From NCBI GenBank assembly GCA_032622095.1, contig CP136069.1, positions 51,814,760 through 51,878,759 on the forward strand: 64,000 nt of DNA, in the 5' to 3' direction. Made by a program: the position numbers and the translations under genes. Positions 43,610 through 55,369 of the stretch are shown piece after piece. Under the pieces are notes generated by a model. The model had not been told where the DNA came from. It was given only the letters and a program-made list of their open reading frames with translations, and did no database searches. Every line of letters starts with the position of its first letter. The stretch's first letter is position 1. This stretch comes from Siphonodentalium dalli. Taxonomy: Eukaryota > Mollusca > Scaphopoda > Gadilida > Siphonodentaliidae.

Positions 43610-45460
43610 TCAAGATCATCTATATCTATATTTGCGAATGCCTGTCTGTCTGTCTGTCTGTGTTCTATAGACATTCACAGGGGACCAGCTAGATGGCACA
43701 AAAGGGGTATAATAGGGGTAACTTTTTATGAGAAAGATAATGGCGATGGTTAGAATTTTCTAAAGTGACGCCGTTGTTGTCAGGGGCAAAAGGGGGAGGG
43801 GCAGAACAAAAATTGTCGCCGATTGCCACCAAACTTATATATAATCATCCCCATAATATGAGGAATCTAATGGTGTGGATTAAATATGTCAAAAGTCGCG
43901 CCGTTCGCGTCAGGGATGTCCGGAAGGGGAGGGGGCACCACAATTTATCAAAATAATTTTATCGCCGAATTCCACCAAATTGATGCACATTCTTCTGAGA
44001 TCTTTTCCATGATACAAGAAATCTTATTGTGTGATTTAAAGACGCCAAATTGGTGTCGTTGGGGTGAGAGATTTGGGTGGGGGACGGTGGGTAGGTACTA
44101 TATCTGATCAGAATTGGTTTAGTCGCCGATTGCCACCAAACTTATACAAATTCATCCCCATGGTATGGGGTGTCTAATGGGGCACAAACATTGATACACA
44201 ATATTTTTAGCGCCAATTTCCACAAAATTGATACACATTCTTATCCATGATATGAGGAATCTAATCGTGTGATTTAAAAGACGTCATATTGGTGCTGCTT
44301 TGGTGAGAGATGGGGCTGAGGTCGGGTGGGCACTAAATTTGATAAAAATTTGTTTAGTCGCGGATGAGCACCAAACTTACAAATAATAATGATATCAGGA
44401 GTCTAATTGTGTGGTTTAAAGATGTCAAAAGTGGGGCAATTCGAGTCAGGGGTGTCTAGAGGGTGAGAGGGACACAAACATTGATAAACAATATGTTTAC
44501 CGCCGATTTCCGCCTGATTGATAAATATTCTTTTCCGTGATACGAATAATCTAATCGTGTGGTTTAAATGCGTCAAATTGCTGCCTTTTGGTGAGAGATA
44601 TGCAATGGTTGTAGCAGGTGGCCCTAAATTTGATACGAATTTGTATACTCGCCAATTTTCCTATATTTTATATATATTCATCTCTTTAATGAGTCTAAGT
44701 GTGTGGTATAATGATAACAAAAGTGGCGCTGCTTGAGTCCGAAGTATGGATGGGAGTGTCACCAAAAACTTAAAAATATGTTTAGTGCCAATTACCATCA
44801 AACTCATACACGTTCTTCTCAAATGATACAATGAATGATATATTTGCGAATATCATTCTGTCTGTGTTTTATATATAACTTTAAGGGTACAATTAAGATG
44901 GCACCAAGGCGGCCTAACATGGGTAACTTTTTACGAGTAAGATAATGGTTTGGGTTAAAATTTTCTAAATTGACGTTGTTTGTGTCAGGGGAGGGGCTAT
45001 TGATAATTGATATATTATTCTTCTCCGTGATACGAGAAATATAAACGTGTGATTTAAAGACTCAAAATGGTGCGGTTTGGGTGAGAGATGGGGTGGGTAA
45101 TAACTATGATAAGAATTTGTTTAGTTGCCGATTACCACCAAACTTATATATAATCATCTCCAGTATATAATGTATGAATGAGTCTAATAGACGTGGTTTA
45201 AATATGACAAAAGTGGTGCGGTTCAAGTCATGCGTGAGGGGAATTGTACCAAAGTTGATACAAATATATTTAGTACTAATTCCACCAAATCATGCACGTT
45301 CTTCTCTAATGATATGATGAATTAAATCACATTTGGGGTCGTTTGGGTCATGAATGGCGAGAGGAGATTCTTTAGCATTTATAAGATTGTTGAATTCGCC
45401 AATATCCAACATAGTTATATATAGTCATCTCCCAGGCCATCTCCATGTCGTTCTAAGGAG
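43610..45460. repeat. Diverged array of ~190-bp TATATTTGCGAATG-type repeats
   Basis: Successive blocks with CGCCGATTGCCACCAAACTT, TAATCGTGTGGTTTAAA and GGGTGAGAGATGGGG at variable spacing. They are related to 30935-32060. No stable frame. Confidence 0.75.
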
Positions 45461-46226
45461 TTTTTGGCAAAATCTCGACAAATGGTGACCGAATTAAGTC
45501 ACTTGAACAATTATATCTTCCCAACTGTCATATTTATATGGGGATGGAAATCGGGGCATTCCTATAATGATTTAGCAACACAGATAAATAGAAGAAAGCA
45601 TTAAAAGTATATTTATATCAATCTATTTAAGAGATACATATATTCATTCAAACTGAGGGACTTTCAATCGTCGGATGGTTGCATATTATAATGGCTCATG
45701 TATATATTTTAACACGATTGTGTCTGTCCCATTCAATATAGTTTCCACAAAAAAGTTACAATTGCCAAGAGATATGGAAATGTAGAGCAGGCCTGTTCCA
45801 AAATAGTGGTCACAGTGTGCAGTCAAATATGGTTACTTCAGAGATAAAGGAAAACGCAGTCCGTGGCACATGACTTTTCAGGATCCTCCAATAGTGAGAT
45901 CTGACAAGGGTATATCTGCCAGATACAGAGGATTTCTTTCATTTTTTAGAACAGACTCATCGCCTAACATAAACAACTCAAAATATCGCTGTGTCTGGCA
46001 CATCTAGCTGCTATAGTGGCATAACATTATTTCTTTTAAACTGAAAATGATTAGTCAGTATATAGCTCCAGAAAAGAGGAGCACCTGGACATATCTCTAA
46101 AACATCTTCATGAAGATATGATAAACTATATTGATTGACTGATTGATTGATACATCTCTATGTAAAACACAATTGTTGTCATTTATTTTTTCGAACTAAT
46201 GTGTTTATGATGTTCATGTTTCATGC
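45461..46226. other. Intergenic, nothing recognised
   Basis: AT-rich DNA without a supported ORF. ATTGATTGACTGATTGATTG near 46130 is the only simple repeat. Confidence 0.5.
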
Positions 46227-46815
46227 TATAACGTCTGAAGTATACGCAGTTGTAAATAAATAAATACTTCTTTATTGGTGGGACGGATTTAACGCGATAA
46301 ACAATATTATAATCGCTCCGACCTGACAAGGTGAGACACTACTTATATTCCATGTGTAAGAATCGTGTATTTTGATGCCATTTGGATGTACAATTCATGA
46401 GAATACATGTAACACTTTGAGAGCAAGAGTATTCTCTATTCCCACCAAATATCGACAGAGGGTTTCACATCACTTTAACCTGGGCAACGCCGGGTAACCC
46501 TGCTAGTATATTATAAACCCAAGAATGTTATTATAGAATATAAAATATATTGGTTTTGCGAATGACCAACTCAGAATTCCGTTAAAATAACAACCAGCAC
46601 CTAACTAACGAACCGGCGGCCGACTCGACCGTCTCGGACCACAACCCCAGTGGGCTGCAGAAATTTCTTGCATTTGTAATTGACATATAGTTTATCACAA
46701 ACCAAAAATCAACATTAATTAACGTTGATTAACGACAATAAACGAAATTGACATTCCCCAACTACACCTTTTATCGGACTCGGCCTCCAGCTCGCAGTTT
46801 GATATAAATAAAACA
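46227..46815. repeat. ~590-bp direct repeat, copy 1 (copy 2 at 49535-50122)
   Basis: From ACGTCTGAAGTATACGCAG to TTTGATATAAATAAAAC the two copies are nearly identical (a few substitutions and a TATA gain). Together they flank 2.7 kb that holds a LINE fragment and a foldback. They contain a SINE-like unit on the minus strand and, from 46526, the left arm of an inverted pair ending at 47697. Confidence 0.93.
46245..46505 (-). mobile_element. SINE-like retroposon, ACTAGCAGGGTTACCCGG start
   Basis: On the minus strand it starts ACTAGCAGGGTTACCCGGCG and ends with ATAAAGAAGTATTTATTTAT. The start resembles the ACTAG-type starts of the elements at 10905 and 11621. No tRNA-like promoter boxes were recognised, so the SINE label rests on size and tail. 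A second copy lies at about 49548-49805. Confidence 0.6.
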
Positions 46816-47697
46816 TATTCTTCGTCCTTAGTAGATATAAAATGACAGAGACCATTGTGAACTACATCGAAGATTCAATATTCCCGAAGAAATCTACTTG
46901 GAAATGTGCGATAAATGAATCATGGTCAAGAGTTAATAGAGAATATTGGGAAATGAGCTTAAATGAGGATACTCGACTTGTCAGGTTCTCTGCCGTCCAT
47001 CCAACGTTATGTATGTCCCGGCTATGGGAAAATTGCCGAATATACCCAGCCCATAAAAAATCATATCTACTTATTGCACGCCTTATTTGTATCCTGGAAA
47101 CAAATGAAGAAACCTGCGTATTATGTAACAACAAACATAAAGATCTTGTAAAACATGCCTTAATCGAATGTTCTTCCATTTGCGACGATCGAAATACCTT
47201 TGAATTCGAGCTACTAAACTTGTTTTATGTAGACATTTATATGCAATATGATAAACTGGATGTAGAATCCAAAACGCGCGTTCTGCTAACAGGTCTACAT
47301 GAAAACATATGCTGTGCTACCGAAGAAGAAAATGAACTAATAGACTTTTTCGTGAACAAAGCCGCATTCCTCTGGAGAGTATATGTTGATCGACTGACGC
47401 CAAGTAAACTCGATCATAACATGCAGTTATAAGCGTGTTCGTAATTGTTCATTACGCCACCTGTGGTGTATCTAGCTGCTGATATTTTGATATTGCGTGG
47501 TGGACAGGGCGAATGCATTGTGGGGCTTTTATTTATTTATAGAGTTGGAAATTCCGTTTATTTAAAAGTCGGAACTACGCGACCAGTAGGCCAAGTCCAG
47601 TAAAACGGTTCGTTATAGGTGCTGGTTGTTATTGTTATTTTAACGGAATTCTGAGTTGGTCATTCGCGAAACCAATATATTTTATATTCTATAATTA
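46526..47697. mobile_element. Inverted pair of ~80-bp ends around the LINE fragment
   Basis: The left end AATATATTGGTTTTGCGAAT...AACCAGCACC and right end GGTGCTGGTTGTTATTG...ATATATTTTATATTC are inverted copies. Another partial copy of this end lies at 48905-48960, and a left end recurs at 49845. It may be a DNA transposon that captured a LINE 3' piece, or chance inverted placement of one repeat. Confidence 0.6.
46842..47432 (+). pseudogene. LINE ORF2 C-terminal fragment, open for 196 codons
   Basis: Encodes a 196-residue frame with the layout found after the reverse transcriptase in many animal LINEs: WSRVNREYWEMSLNEDTRLV, then a helix with LLIARLICILE, then a zinc-knuckle-like C-x(2)-C-x(8)-H-x(4)-C (CVLCNNKHKDLVKHALIEC), then a helical tail. 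There is no reverse transcriptase upstream and an in-frame stop lies a few codons before the ATG. The frame is intact, so the copy is young or the segment is still under selection. I favour a truncated retroposon over a host gene. Confidence 0.65.
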
Positions 47698-47798
47698 AAA
47701 CCGTGGGTATATAATATATGATCCTCTTTATGGATATTGTAGGAAGGTAAATTTAGCTAAAGCGGTGGGATATCTTGCAAGACAACACATTTCGGTTT

Positions 47799-48505
47799 GC
47801 GCTATAACTGCTCAATGTTTTAATGTGTTACACAACGTCTGATAAAAAGAGTTCTATCTGGAATATTCACACAATTTTTTCAGAGAACATGCATAGAGTA
47901 AACATAGTCCTATCGGACTATCGTAAAGTAGTTCCGTTTAATTCGGGATTAATTAACCCTCAGACTGCCGAAACTGCCGACAATAAATTCGCTTGTTTGT
48001 GTCCCCCGAAAATCAAACTTGCCTGTTTAGAGGTCCCATTTTCGTGGCTAATGGTGATAGAATCACAATTTTTCAGTCAAGTTCATGGATAAATTACATT
48101 ACACTTAATCGGCTTATGTCCGCGGCCATAAACCTGCGTTTTGATAACAATTTATTTGAGACAAACTGTTGCGCGGGTATCAGTCGGCGCTTATCGGTTG
48201 AAGTTATTATGATCGTGCAGCCTGCACGTGCAACAAGTGTTCAAATACAACAGAAAACAAAATACTATGTCAAATAAATAACGTGATCAATGGACAGACA
48301 CGTTTCAGTTCCGTGGGACACGAAAACGCGAATTTAATGTCGTCAGTTTCGGCAGTCTGAGGGTTTTAATTAATCTCCTTTACGATATCCCGATAGGACT
48401 ATGTTTACTCTATGTTCTCTGAAGAAAAAAATGGTGTGAATATTCCCGATAGAACTATTTTTATCAGACGTTTTGTAACACATTAAAACATTGAGCAGTT
48501 AGCGC
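47799..48505. mobile_element. Foldback element with ~200-bp arms
   Basis: The left arm (47799 to about 48005) and right arm (about 48315-48505) are inverted copies: TGCTCAATGTTTTAATGTGT, AGAGTAAACATAGTCCTATC, CAGACTGCCGAAACTG and so on, at about 85% by eye. The ~300-bp loop gives no protein. The class is unknown. Confidence 0.82.
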
Positions 48506-49534
48506 AATTTTCTGAAATTTCGGACTATTTCGTCTATAAAAATACGATGAGCAACTGAAAATGTTTTTCAACATTCTGGAAGGGGTATATGTCCATGGTA
48601 TATATGTTTAATATTTCACGCATAAACTATGACAGATAACAAAGTTATAATTAGTTTTATAGGCCCACCATAAATCCCCTATAATAAACGCATGCCTCCG
48701 TAAGCACATGGCTTTGCTGTGGATACTTTCGTTCCCAGCATGCATCATTCTCGCTATCTGTAAAATGTCTATGAACAATGGCTGCATGTGCCATGCACTC
48801 TTAGCTTTGATCCGCATTTAGAAGCATTCTGGTGTGGCGAATGAGAAACCTGCAGTAATTTATAAGCCGTAGTTCATTGTAATAATTTGAAGAATTACTT
48901 GTCTTAACGGAATTCTGAGGCGGTCCATTCATGTAACCAATATATTTTATATTATGATTTATATTTATGACTAATAATACGATCTTGGTGGCGTTACCAT
49001 TTCTGACTATGGTTTTCTTGTATCACATGTATCGGTGTATTGTTTTACCAGTAAGTACATTTGTCTGTATGTATGTATGTATGCCGTTTGTCTCGTATGC
49101 CTGCTTGTCTGACTGTCGTCTGTATGTCTGTAAGTATGATATGGCTGTGTATATATATATATGAGTGGTGCTGGGGAAATGGTCGGCTCTGAGTCGGTAA
49201 GACTGCACAAAGGCATTGGCGTTTGTGGGTCTTCCAGAGAGAGAGATCCCTGATTCGGGTCCAACTCCGGCTTGGTCGTCTCGGAGTATGCTATTTCTCT
49301 GTATGTAAGTACGATATGGCTGTATAATGGAATGTCTACTTTATGTAGTGTACGAGTGTGTGTATATGTGCATGTGTAGTTGGATCATCATACATATTGA
49401 GACATGTGTTGTAGATATGTTTGTAATTATAAATTTGTTATACACTGTGTTATGTACCAAATTGTGTTTGTTTTCATAATATAAACATTTATATATGAAT
49501 CTCCATATATGGAGGATAATAAAGATATATATAT
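48506..49534. other. Intergenic; partial repeat end and TGTATG microsatellite
   Basis: Apart from the repeat end at 48905-48960 and a TGTATGTATGTATG run near 49070, nothing is recognised. GTATGTAAGTACGATATGGC recurs in altered form within 200 bp (49120 and 49300). Confidence 0.55.
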
Positions 49535-50122
49535 AACGTCTGAAGTATACGCAGCTGTAAATAAATAAATACTTCTTTATTGGTGGGACGGATTTAACGC
49601 GATAAACAAAATTATAATCGCTCCGACCTGACAAGGTGGGACACTACTTATATTCCATGTGTAAGAATCGTGTATTTTGATGCCATTTGGATGTACAATT
49701 CATGAGAATACATGTAACACTTTGAGAGCAAGAGTATTCTCTATTCCCACCAAATATCGACAGAGGGTTTCACATCACTTTAACCTGGGCAACGCCGGGT
49801 AACCCTGCTAGTATATTATAAACCCAAGAATGTTATTATATATAGAATATAAAATATATTGGTTTTGCGAATGACCAACTCAGAATTCCGTTAAAATAAC
49901 AACCAGCACCTAACTAACGAACCGGCGGCCGACTCGACCGTCTCGGACCACAACCCCAGTGGGCTGCAGAAATTTCTTTCATTTGTAATTGACATATAGT
50001 TTATCACAAACCAAAAATCAACATTAATTAACGTTGATTAACGACAATAAACGAAATTGACATTCCCCAACTACACCTTTTATCGGACTCGGCCTCCAGC
50101 TCGCAGTTTGATATAAATAAAA
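49535..50122. repeat. ~590-bp direct repeat, copy 2
   Basis: Second copy of 46227-46815. It ends at the same GATATAAATAAAAC junction and then diverges at once. Confidence 0.93.
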
Positions 50123-50194
50123 CTAATAAAACACCATTGATAATGTCAGCCCCACTCCCCACCAGTTATACACGCGGCGCGCGTAATAAACTAA

Positions 50195-50690
50195 TAATAA
50201 AGCCATGCATATTTCAACACTACGCGTCACATGTATAGCAACACCGCGTTATCAAACACGATTTTATAAAGTCATAACAATACAGCCATGCATATTTCAA
50301 CATCTACGCATCACATGTATAACCACACCGCGTTATCAAACACGATCGTGTATAGTAATAACCATACAGCCATGCATATTTCAACATTTACTCGTCACAT
50401 GTATAGCAACACCGCGTTATCAAACACGATTTATAAAGTAATAACCATACAGCCATGCATATTTCAACATCTACTCGTCACATGTATAGCAACACCGCGT
50501 TATCAAACACGATTTATAAAGTAATAACCATGAAGCCATGCATATTTCAACATCTACGCGCGTCACATGTATAGCAACACCGCGTTATCAAACACGATTT
50601 ATAACGTAATAACCATAAAGCCATGCATATTACAACATCTACGCGCGTCACATGTATAGCAACACCGCGTTATCAAAGTCATAACAATAC
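50195..50690. repeat. ~84-bp tandem repeat related to the 31-bp array
   Basis: About six units with ATGTATAGCAACACCGCGTT, ATCAAACACGAT and CAGCCATGCATATTTCAACA. The TATAGCAACACCGCGTTATC core is shared with the 31-bp minisatellite at 41985, so the shorter array may have grown from part of this longer unit. Confidence 0.9.
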
Positions 50691-50744
50691 AGCCATGCAC
50701 TTTTCAACAAATACGAGTCACTGGTGATAACTGAAGGAATAGAA

Positions 50745-50910
50745 TAGAATAGAATATACTTTATTCAGCAATGTATATAATTAATTAATGTAAACAAAAT
50801 ATTTTATAACATATAACAATATACATTACAGGGAGATTGCATGACCATACGGTCGTCTTCCTGCTACCTCCCATGAAGGTAGTTTAATTTTAGAGCCCAA
50901 ATATGTTCGG
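50745..50910 (-). repeat. Retroposon 3' tail (ATTCT)n type
   Basis: AATAGAATAGAATAGAATAT then ACTTTATTCAGCAATG reads on the minus strand as a LINE-like 3' end with a short tandem tail. The body after CATGACCATACGGTCGTC is truncated. Confidence 0.55.
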
Positions 50911-51204
50911 TCTGATTATATGCCAAGACATCGACGAATTGCTATTTGAAAAACAAATGGCTACTCGTTTGCGCGAAAGTATGGTGTAGGATGTAGAATG
51001 CCGTTGGCATGTTCAATGTCCGTAGCCGCTCCGGGACAATTTGGCATACCTTACTCGTATTTAAATTGGCGCAGTACTATTTTTCACTCAGTTTTGAATT
51101 CGCGCACTTTAAATCGCGCACCTATCTGCGCGAATTCAAAACTGACAAAATTATTTTCGTAAAAGTCTTGTATCTGATGAGTTAAGTTCTCAGTCGTTTC
51201 TGGA

Positions 51205-51690
51205 GACACATGTCAGATGCATTATCCGAATTAGCGCTCCCAAATTACTATTTCTTTGGCTTCAGGGGTAAGAATATTTTATTCAAGTCGAGGAACCCAT
51301 CCATCAAAGCTCAGAGTGATCAGATCTCGATTTTTGAAGTTTGTTATTATATTTGTGGCGGCCCAGAAAAAAGTCGTCAAACCGACGGTCTGAGACAAAT
51401 TTGCGGATGAAGATGGACAACTCTAAACTCGAGTGGTAATAATGCCAAATTTCGTGATACTCAATCGCTAATACGGCCATATCTCGTTGAACAAAATATT
51501 GATCAATAACACGTTTTGGGAAATTTGATACCGCATAGTTGACATGCAGTGGTTAGCATTATTCTGTTGCAATTTATCGTTTATAGTAACTAAAGCTTAT
51601 TTTGAAGAAATGTTGTTGTTGTTGTTGTTGTTGTTGTTGTATCTTGATTATATGGGGACCGTCTGATCTGATTGAGTACCTTTAAACACG
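51205..51690. repeat. GATGCAT-ATCC dispersed repeat, copy 2
   Basis: Long relative of 13862-14330, with the same order of blocks including GTCGAGGAACCCATCCATCA, a TTGTTGTTG run of eight or nine units and CTGATTGAGTACCTTT. Confidence 0.82.
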
Positions 51691-52822
51691 ACCACAGCGG
51701 ATTTACATCGTGTAGACCATGACTGCAAGCATCATAATTTTGTTGCGGTGATGGATGTTTATATGCTACAAATAATTATTCTGAATCAGATATTGAACTA
51801 TATAGTGATGGACTGGACATTAAAATTTCGAGAAAAAAAAAGCCGTTTTAATCGTCAGGTAGCCAAACCGCGATTTTTGATCGACATCGGTCCAGGGGTC
51901 TGGGAGAAAAATCCCAAACAGACATACAGACAGGTCCTACTTTTTTATATATACAGTTATGCTAGTGATAACCTGTCGTTCCCGAAATTAGAAGAACACG
52001 GATCGAATACACCCAGAGAAGAACACGGATCGAACACACCCAGAGCTTATCGTACCATGTAGTACAACCGAAACGGGGATAGCAAGTTTTGGTTGTTACA
52101 TTTCGGGTTTTGGTGAGAAAATAACTTAATTTTACTCACCGTCCCCACTCACCGTCCCGAATTTTACTCACCGTCCCGAATTTTACTCACCGTCCTGACT
52201 CACAACCCCGAATTCTATTCACCGTCCCGACTTGTTTTACAGTGTACTCACCGCCCCGATTTGTTTTTCCGTTTCTCCGCCTCGAGTTACAGTCACGGGA
52301 CTACGAAAACGGGTAGAAATTATTATCCATGCAGGGATCTCGAATGAAACCCAGAACAGAACATCGGTGTATAATGTATACACATGTAATCGGTGAGAGA
52401 TTATAATCGTTTAAATGTCTGCTGACTGTGCACAAGTGGTACAAAGCCATGACCGAATGAATGAAACACAATTGAGACCTTCAATGTGCATTGAGTACAA
52501 ATTACTCAGCGTCGATAATACATGAATGTAGGTCATAAATGCACGTCGAGTAATCAAAAGACATTCACTGTGTGTTCCGATATAAATCAAAAGACATTCA
52601 CTATGTGTTCCGATATTGGAACACATGTAGGAATCATTGTGTTAGTTTGCACGCGGTAACTATATTTCATTTGAGATACATACAAACACATCTTCAGCCA
52701 CTTCAATAGACGTTAGTTTAAACGCTATATTGGGTTAATGTCAAATTTGACGTATACATTGTGTCGGACTATAATTGAACAAATTAAGTTTGGCTGAACA
52801 CGAAATTTGCTGCGCATTCAGT

Positions 52823-52853
<31 letters not shown>

Positions 52854-53094
52854 CTGGAAAAAAGTTGCTGACACGAGACCTAAAAAAAAAAAAATCGACC
52901 TCAATGACGTTCCATTTAGTCTTCACCATTACTATTGACCATTGGTCAAAATAAATGGCCTGAAACAATTATATCCCTTCTATATGCTTAAATCAATCAT
53001 CTTAATACTTGTACTTTATTCTGTGAAGCAAATTATGTATAAACCTGCCTAAATACCAAATCTACCCCAACATAATTTTGAGCGTGTTATCCAG
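51691..53094. other. Intergenic; short duplications and a G-run
   Basis: GAAGAACACGGATCGAA is duplicated at 51990-52035. CACCGTCCCGAATTTTACTC recurs four or five times at 52135-52265. ATCAAAAGACATTCACT is duplicated near 52555-52600. A 34-base G-run is at 52820-52853. No gene seen. Confidence 0.6.
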
Positions 53095-53340
53095 TATTAA
53101 TGATGCATAATCCGAATTAACGCTCGCCAATTACTATTTCCTTGGATTCGGGGTTAAAAAAATATTGGATTCGAGTCGAGGAACCCACCGATCAGAGTGA
53201 TCGGTTACAGATCTATTATTTTTCACCACCGATAATATTCAGTGGCCCAGTAAAGAGTCGACGAGAAGACGGTCTCCGACCAAATTGCGGTTGAAGATGG
53301 ATAACTCTAAAATCAAGTGGCTTTTCTGTGTCATATCTAA
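53095..53340. repeat. GATGCAT-ATCC dispersed repeat, copy 3
   Basis: Matches the first half of the copies at 13862 and 51205 (GATGCATAATCCGAATTAAC, GAGTCGAGGAACCCACCGAT). Confidence 0.8.
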
Positions 53341-53685
53341 ATAGACATTGTGTGTTTTTAAAATACTATAATGCAGTCTTAAAGATACACCAGCGGATGC
53401 ATTATTATAGTTTTCAGAAATAAATATGTTTTTGAATGTTTCACACATAGTTGTTTTTTCTCAGATCGCTCGGATTAGACAAACACCGTTTACCAGGATA
53501 TAAGCAACGTGTTTACTAGGATATAAGTAACGTTGAGGTTTCTGAATGTGCTATTGAATATTATGCCGTTTAAAATTGATCTTAGATTATATTTGTTCAC
53601 CCAATAGACCCCGAAGATGTTCTGATGTATGAACGAAATATCAAATTATATTAATAAAGTTATTGTTCCATACTTGTCTCAGAGT
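53341..53685. other. Intergenic, nothing recognised
   Basis: AT-rich. A short duplication (AGGATATAAGCAACGT and AGGATATAAGTAACGT) lies near 53500. Confidence 0.5.
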
Positions 53686-54133
53686 CTCTACATTCGACTG
53701 GAATCAGTCTAGACATGTGTGCGTTAGAGTCTCTAGATACGACTGGAATCAGTCTAGACATGTGTGCGTTAGAGTCTCTACATACGATTGGAATCAGTCT
53801 AGACATGTGTGCGTTAGAGTCTCTACATACGATTGGAATCAGTCTAGACATGTGTGCGTTAGAGTCTCTACATACGACTGGAATCAGTCTAGACATGTGT
53901 GCGTTAGAGTCTCTACATACGACTGGAATCAGTCTAGACATGTGTGCGTTAGAGTCTCTAGATACGATTGGAATCAGTCTAGACATGTGTGCGTTAGAGT
54001 CTCTAGATACGACTGGAATCAGTCTAGACATGTGTGCGTTAGAGTTTCTAGATACGATTGGAATCAGTCTAGACATGTGTGCGTTAGAGTCTCTACATAC
54101 GACTGGAATCAGTCTAGACATGTGTGCGTTAGA
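53686..54133. repeat. 45-bp minisatellite, ten units
   Basis: Units of ACTGGAATCAGTCTAGACAT then GTGTGCGTTAGAGTCTCTA. 45 is a multiple of three and stops are rare, so both strands show 140-165 codon frames that I regard as artefacts. Confidence 0.96.
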
Positions 54134-54178
54134 ATTTCAAAGGAATCACACTTGATTTAGTCTTCCCCATATCATTTT

Positions 54179-54558
54179 AACCCTTTACCCAACAGAAGGG
54201 CCCTGTGCCAATGCATTCTCTTATATATGCGAGTCGACCATAGGTCGCCTCGCATATATAAGAGAATGCATTGGCTTAACACATTAAAAATTATAAAATT
54301 GTTAAAGAATGTAAGAAAAAATGGTAAAAAGTGTGTTTAGGCCAATGCATTCTCTTATATATGCGAGGCGACCTATGGTCGACTCGCATATATAAGAGAA
54401 TGCATTGGCACAGGGCATAACTGTAACTATCACAATGTGGTCAAGGAGTCGGTTCCAATGATATCCATATTTGTATGGTTCTATTGAGACAGACCGAAGA
54501 TATTTTAGGCTATTGAAGCTTCATTTGGCCGGTTTTGGCCGTTTTGTTGGGTAAAGGG
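54179..54558. mobile_element. piggyBac-like MITE carrying two 69-nt hairpins
   Basis: 380 bp flanked by TTAA on both sides (54175-54178 and 54559-54562), with ends CCCTTTACCCAACA and TGTTGGGTAAAGGG, the classic piggyBac layout. Inside lie two inverted hairpins with GCCAATGCATTCTCTTATAT arms, as in 27723 and 29882, followed by a unique 140-bp segment. No transposase. Confidence 0.93.
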
Positions 54559-54812
54559 TTAACCGAAAACGCGTGGACAAATTGTTAAATTTTAGACTAG
54601 GACATTTAAGCCAGGCCGTATTACCAATTTACCACACAAACATATTGAATTGTGTGCATGGGTTCTTTGGACAACCAAACTTGGGATTTGGTTCCAGATG
54701 GAATCAACGCAGTGTGGATCCAAACTGTTTGGTTCTATGTTGGTTTTTGGTTCTCCGGGGAATCCTATTTTGAGCTGTTTTCTTAGAGATACGTGTAACT
54801 CAAACTAATTAA

Positions 54813-55283
54813 AGGCCCACTTAATTTTCGATTAACCCATTATTTTTGTATTGCCTTGATATAAGGTTTTAATAACAATCTATGCCATAAAATATTATTA
54901 AAATACTATAGTTCATCGCCATGTGGAATGTCTGTGTCTCAGAAGGTACCCATAGAGTAATAGAAAATAGATGAAATAAAAAAATAATTTCCCCGTTATG
55001 GCTCCCAGAATGCAATAGAACTATAATTTGTTTGCAATGGAAGGGGAATAACTCTATATCTAAATATATAGAGTTATTCCCCTTCCATTGAAAATAATAG
55101 ACTTTGTGCAGAAACTTGAGCACATAATAGACGTCGACATCTCAACAAATAACACATGTTCACAGTTTATTACATCGAATAAGTTGAAACTACAATGTTT
55201 TGGAGCCCCCTCTTTCAAATGGTATATAATATGGCATATATTTTATATAATGTGATCTGGGGATTCGAAAATTAAGTGGGCCT
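54813..55283. mobile_element. TTAA-flanked MITE with an internal palindrome
   Basis: 471 bp, TTAA on both sides, ends AGGCCCACTTAATTTTCGAT and, inverted at the right, AGGCCCACTTAATTTTCGAA. An inner near-perfect palindrome at about 55036-55091 has CAATGGAAGGGGAATAACTC arms. A decayed sibling is at 9061-9375. Kolobok or piggyBac type. Confidence 0.92.
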
Positions 55284-55369
55284 TTAATTCGAAACATAAC
55301 TACTGCAGGCAGATGATCAGTCCTCTGTGGAGCATTGAACTCATAACGATGTGTTTAGTACGACTTTAA

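Noticed and set aside
46227-50122. LTR retrotransposon (direct repeats flanking a coding segment)
   Set aside because: No TG...CA ends, no primer-binding site or polypurine tract, and the inner ORF is a LINE tail rather than gag-pol.
53660-54160. Three overlapping ORFs of 146-165 codons on both strands
   Set aside because: The unit is 45 bp and lacks stops, so all frames stay open. No protein character.
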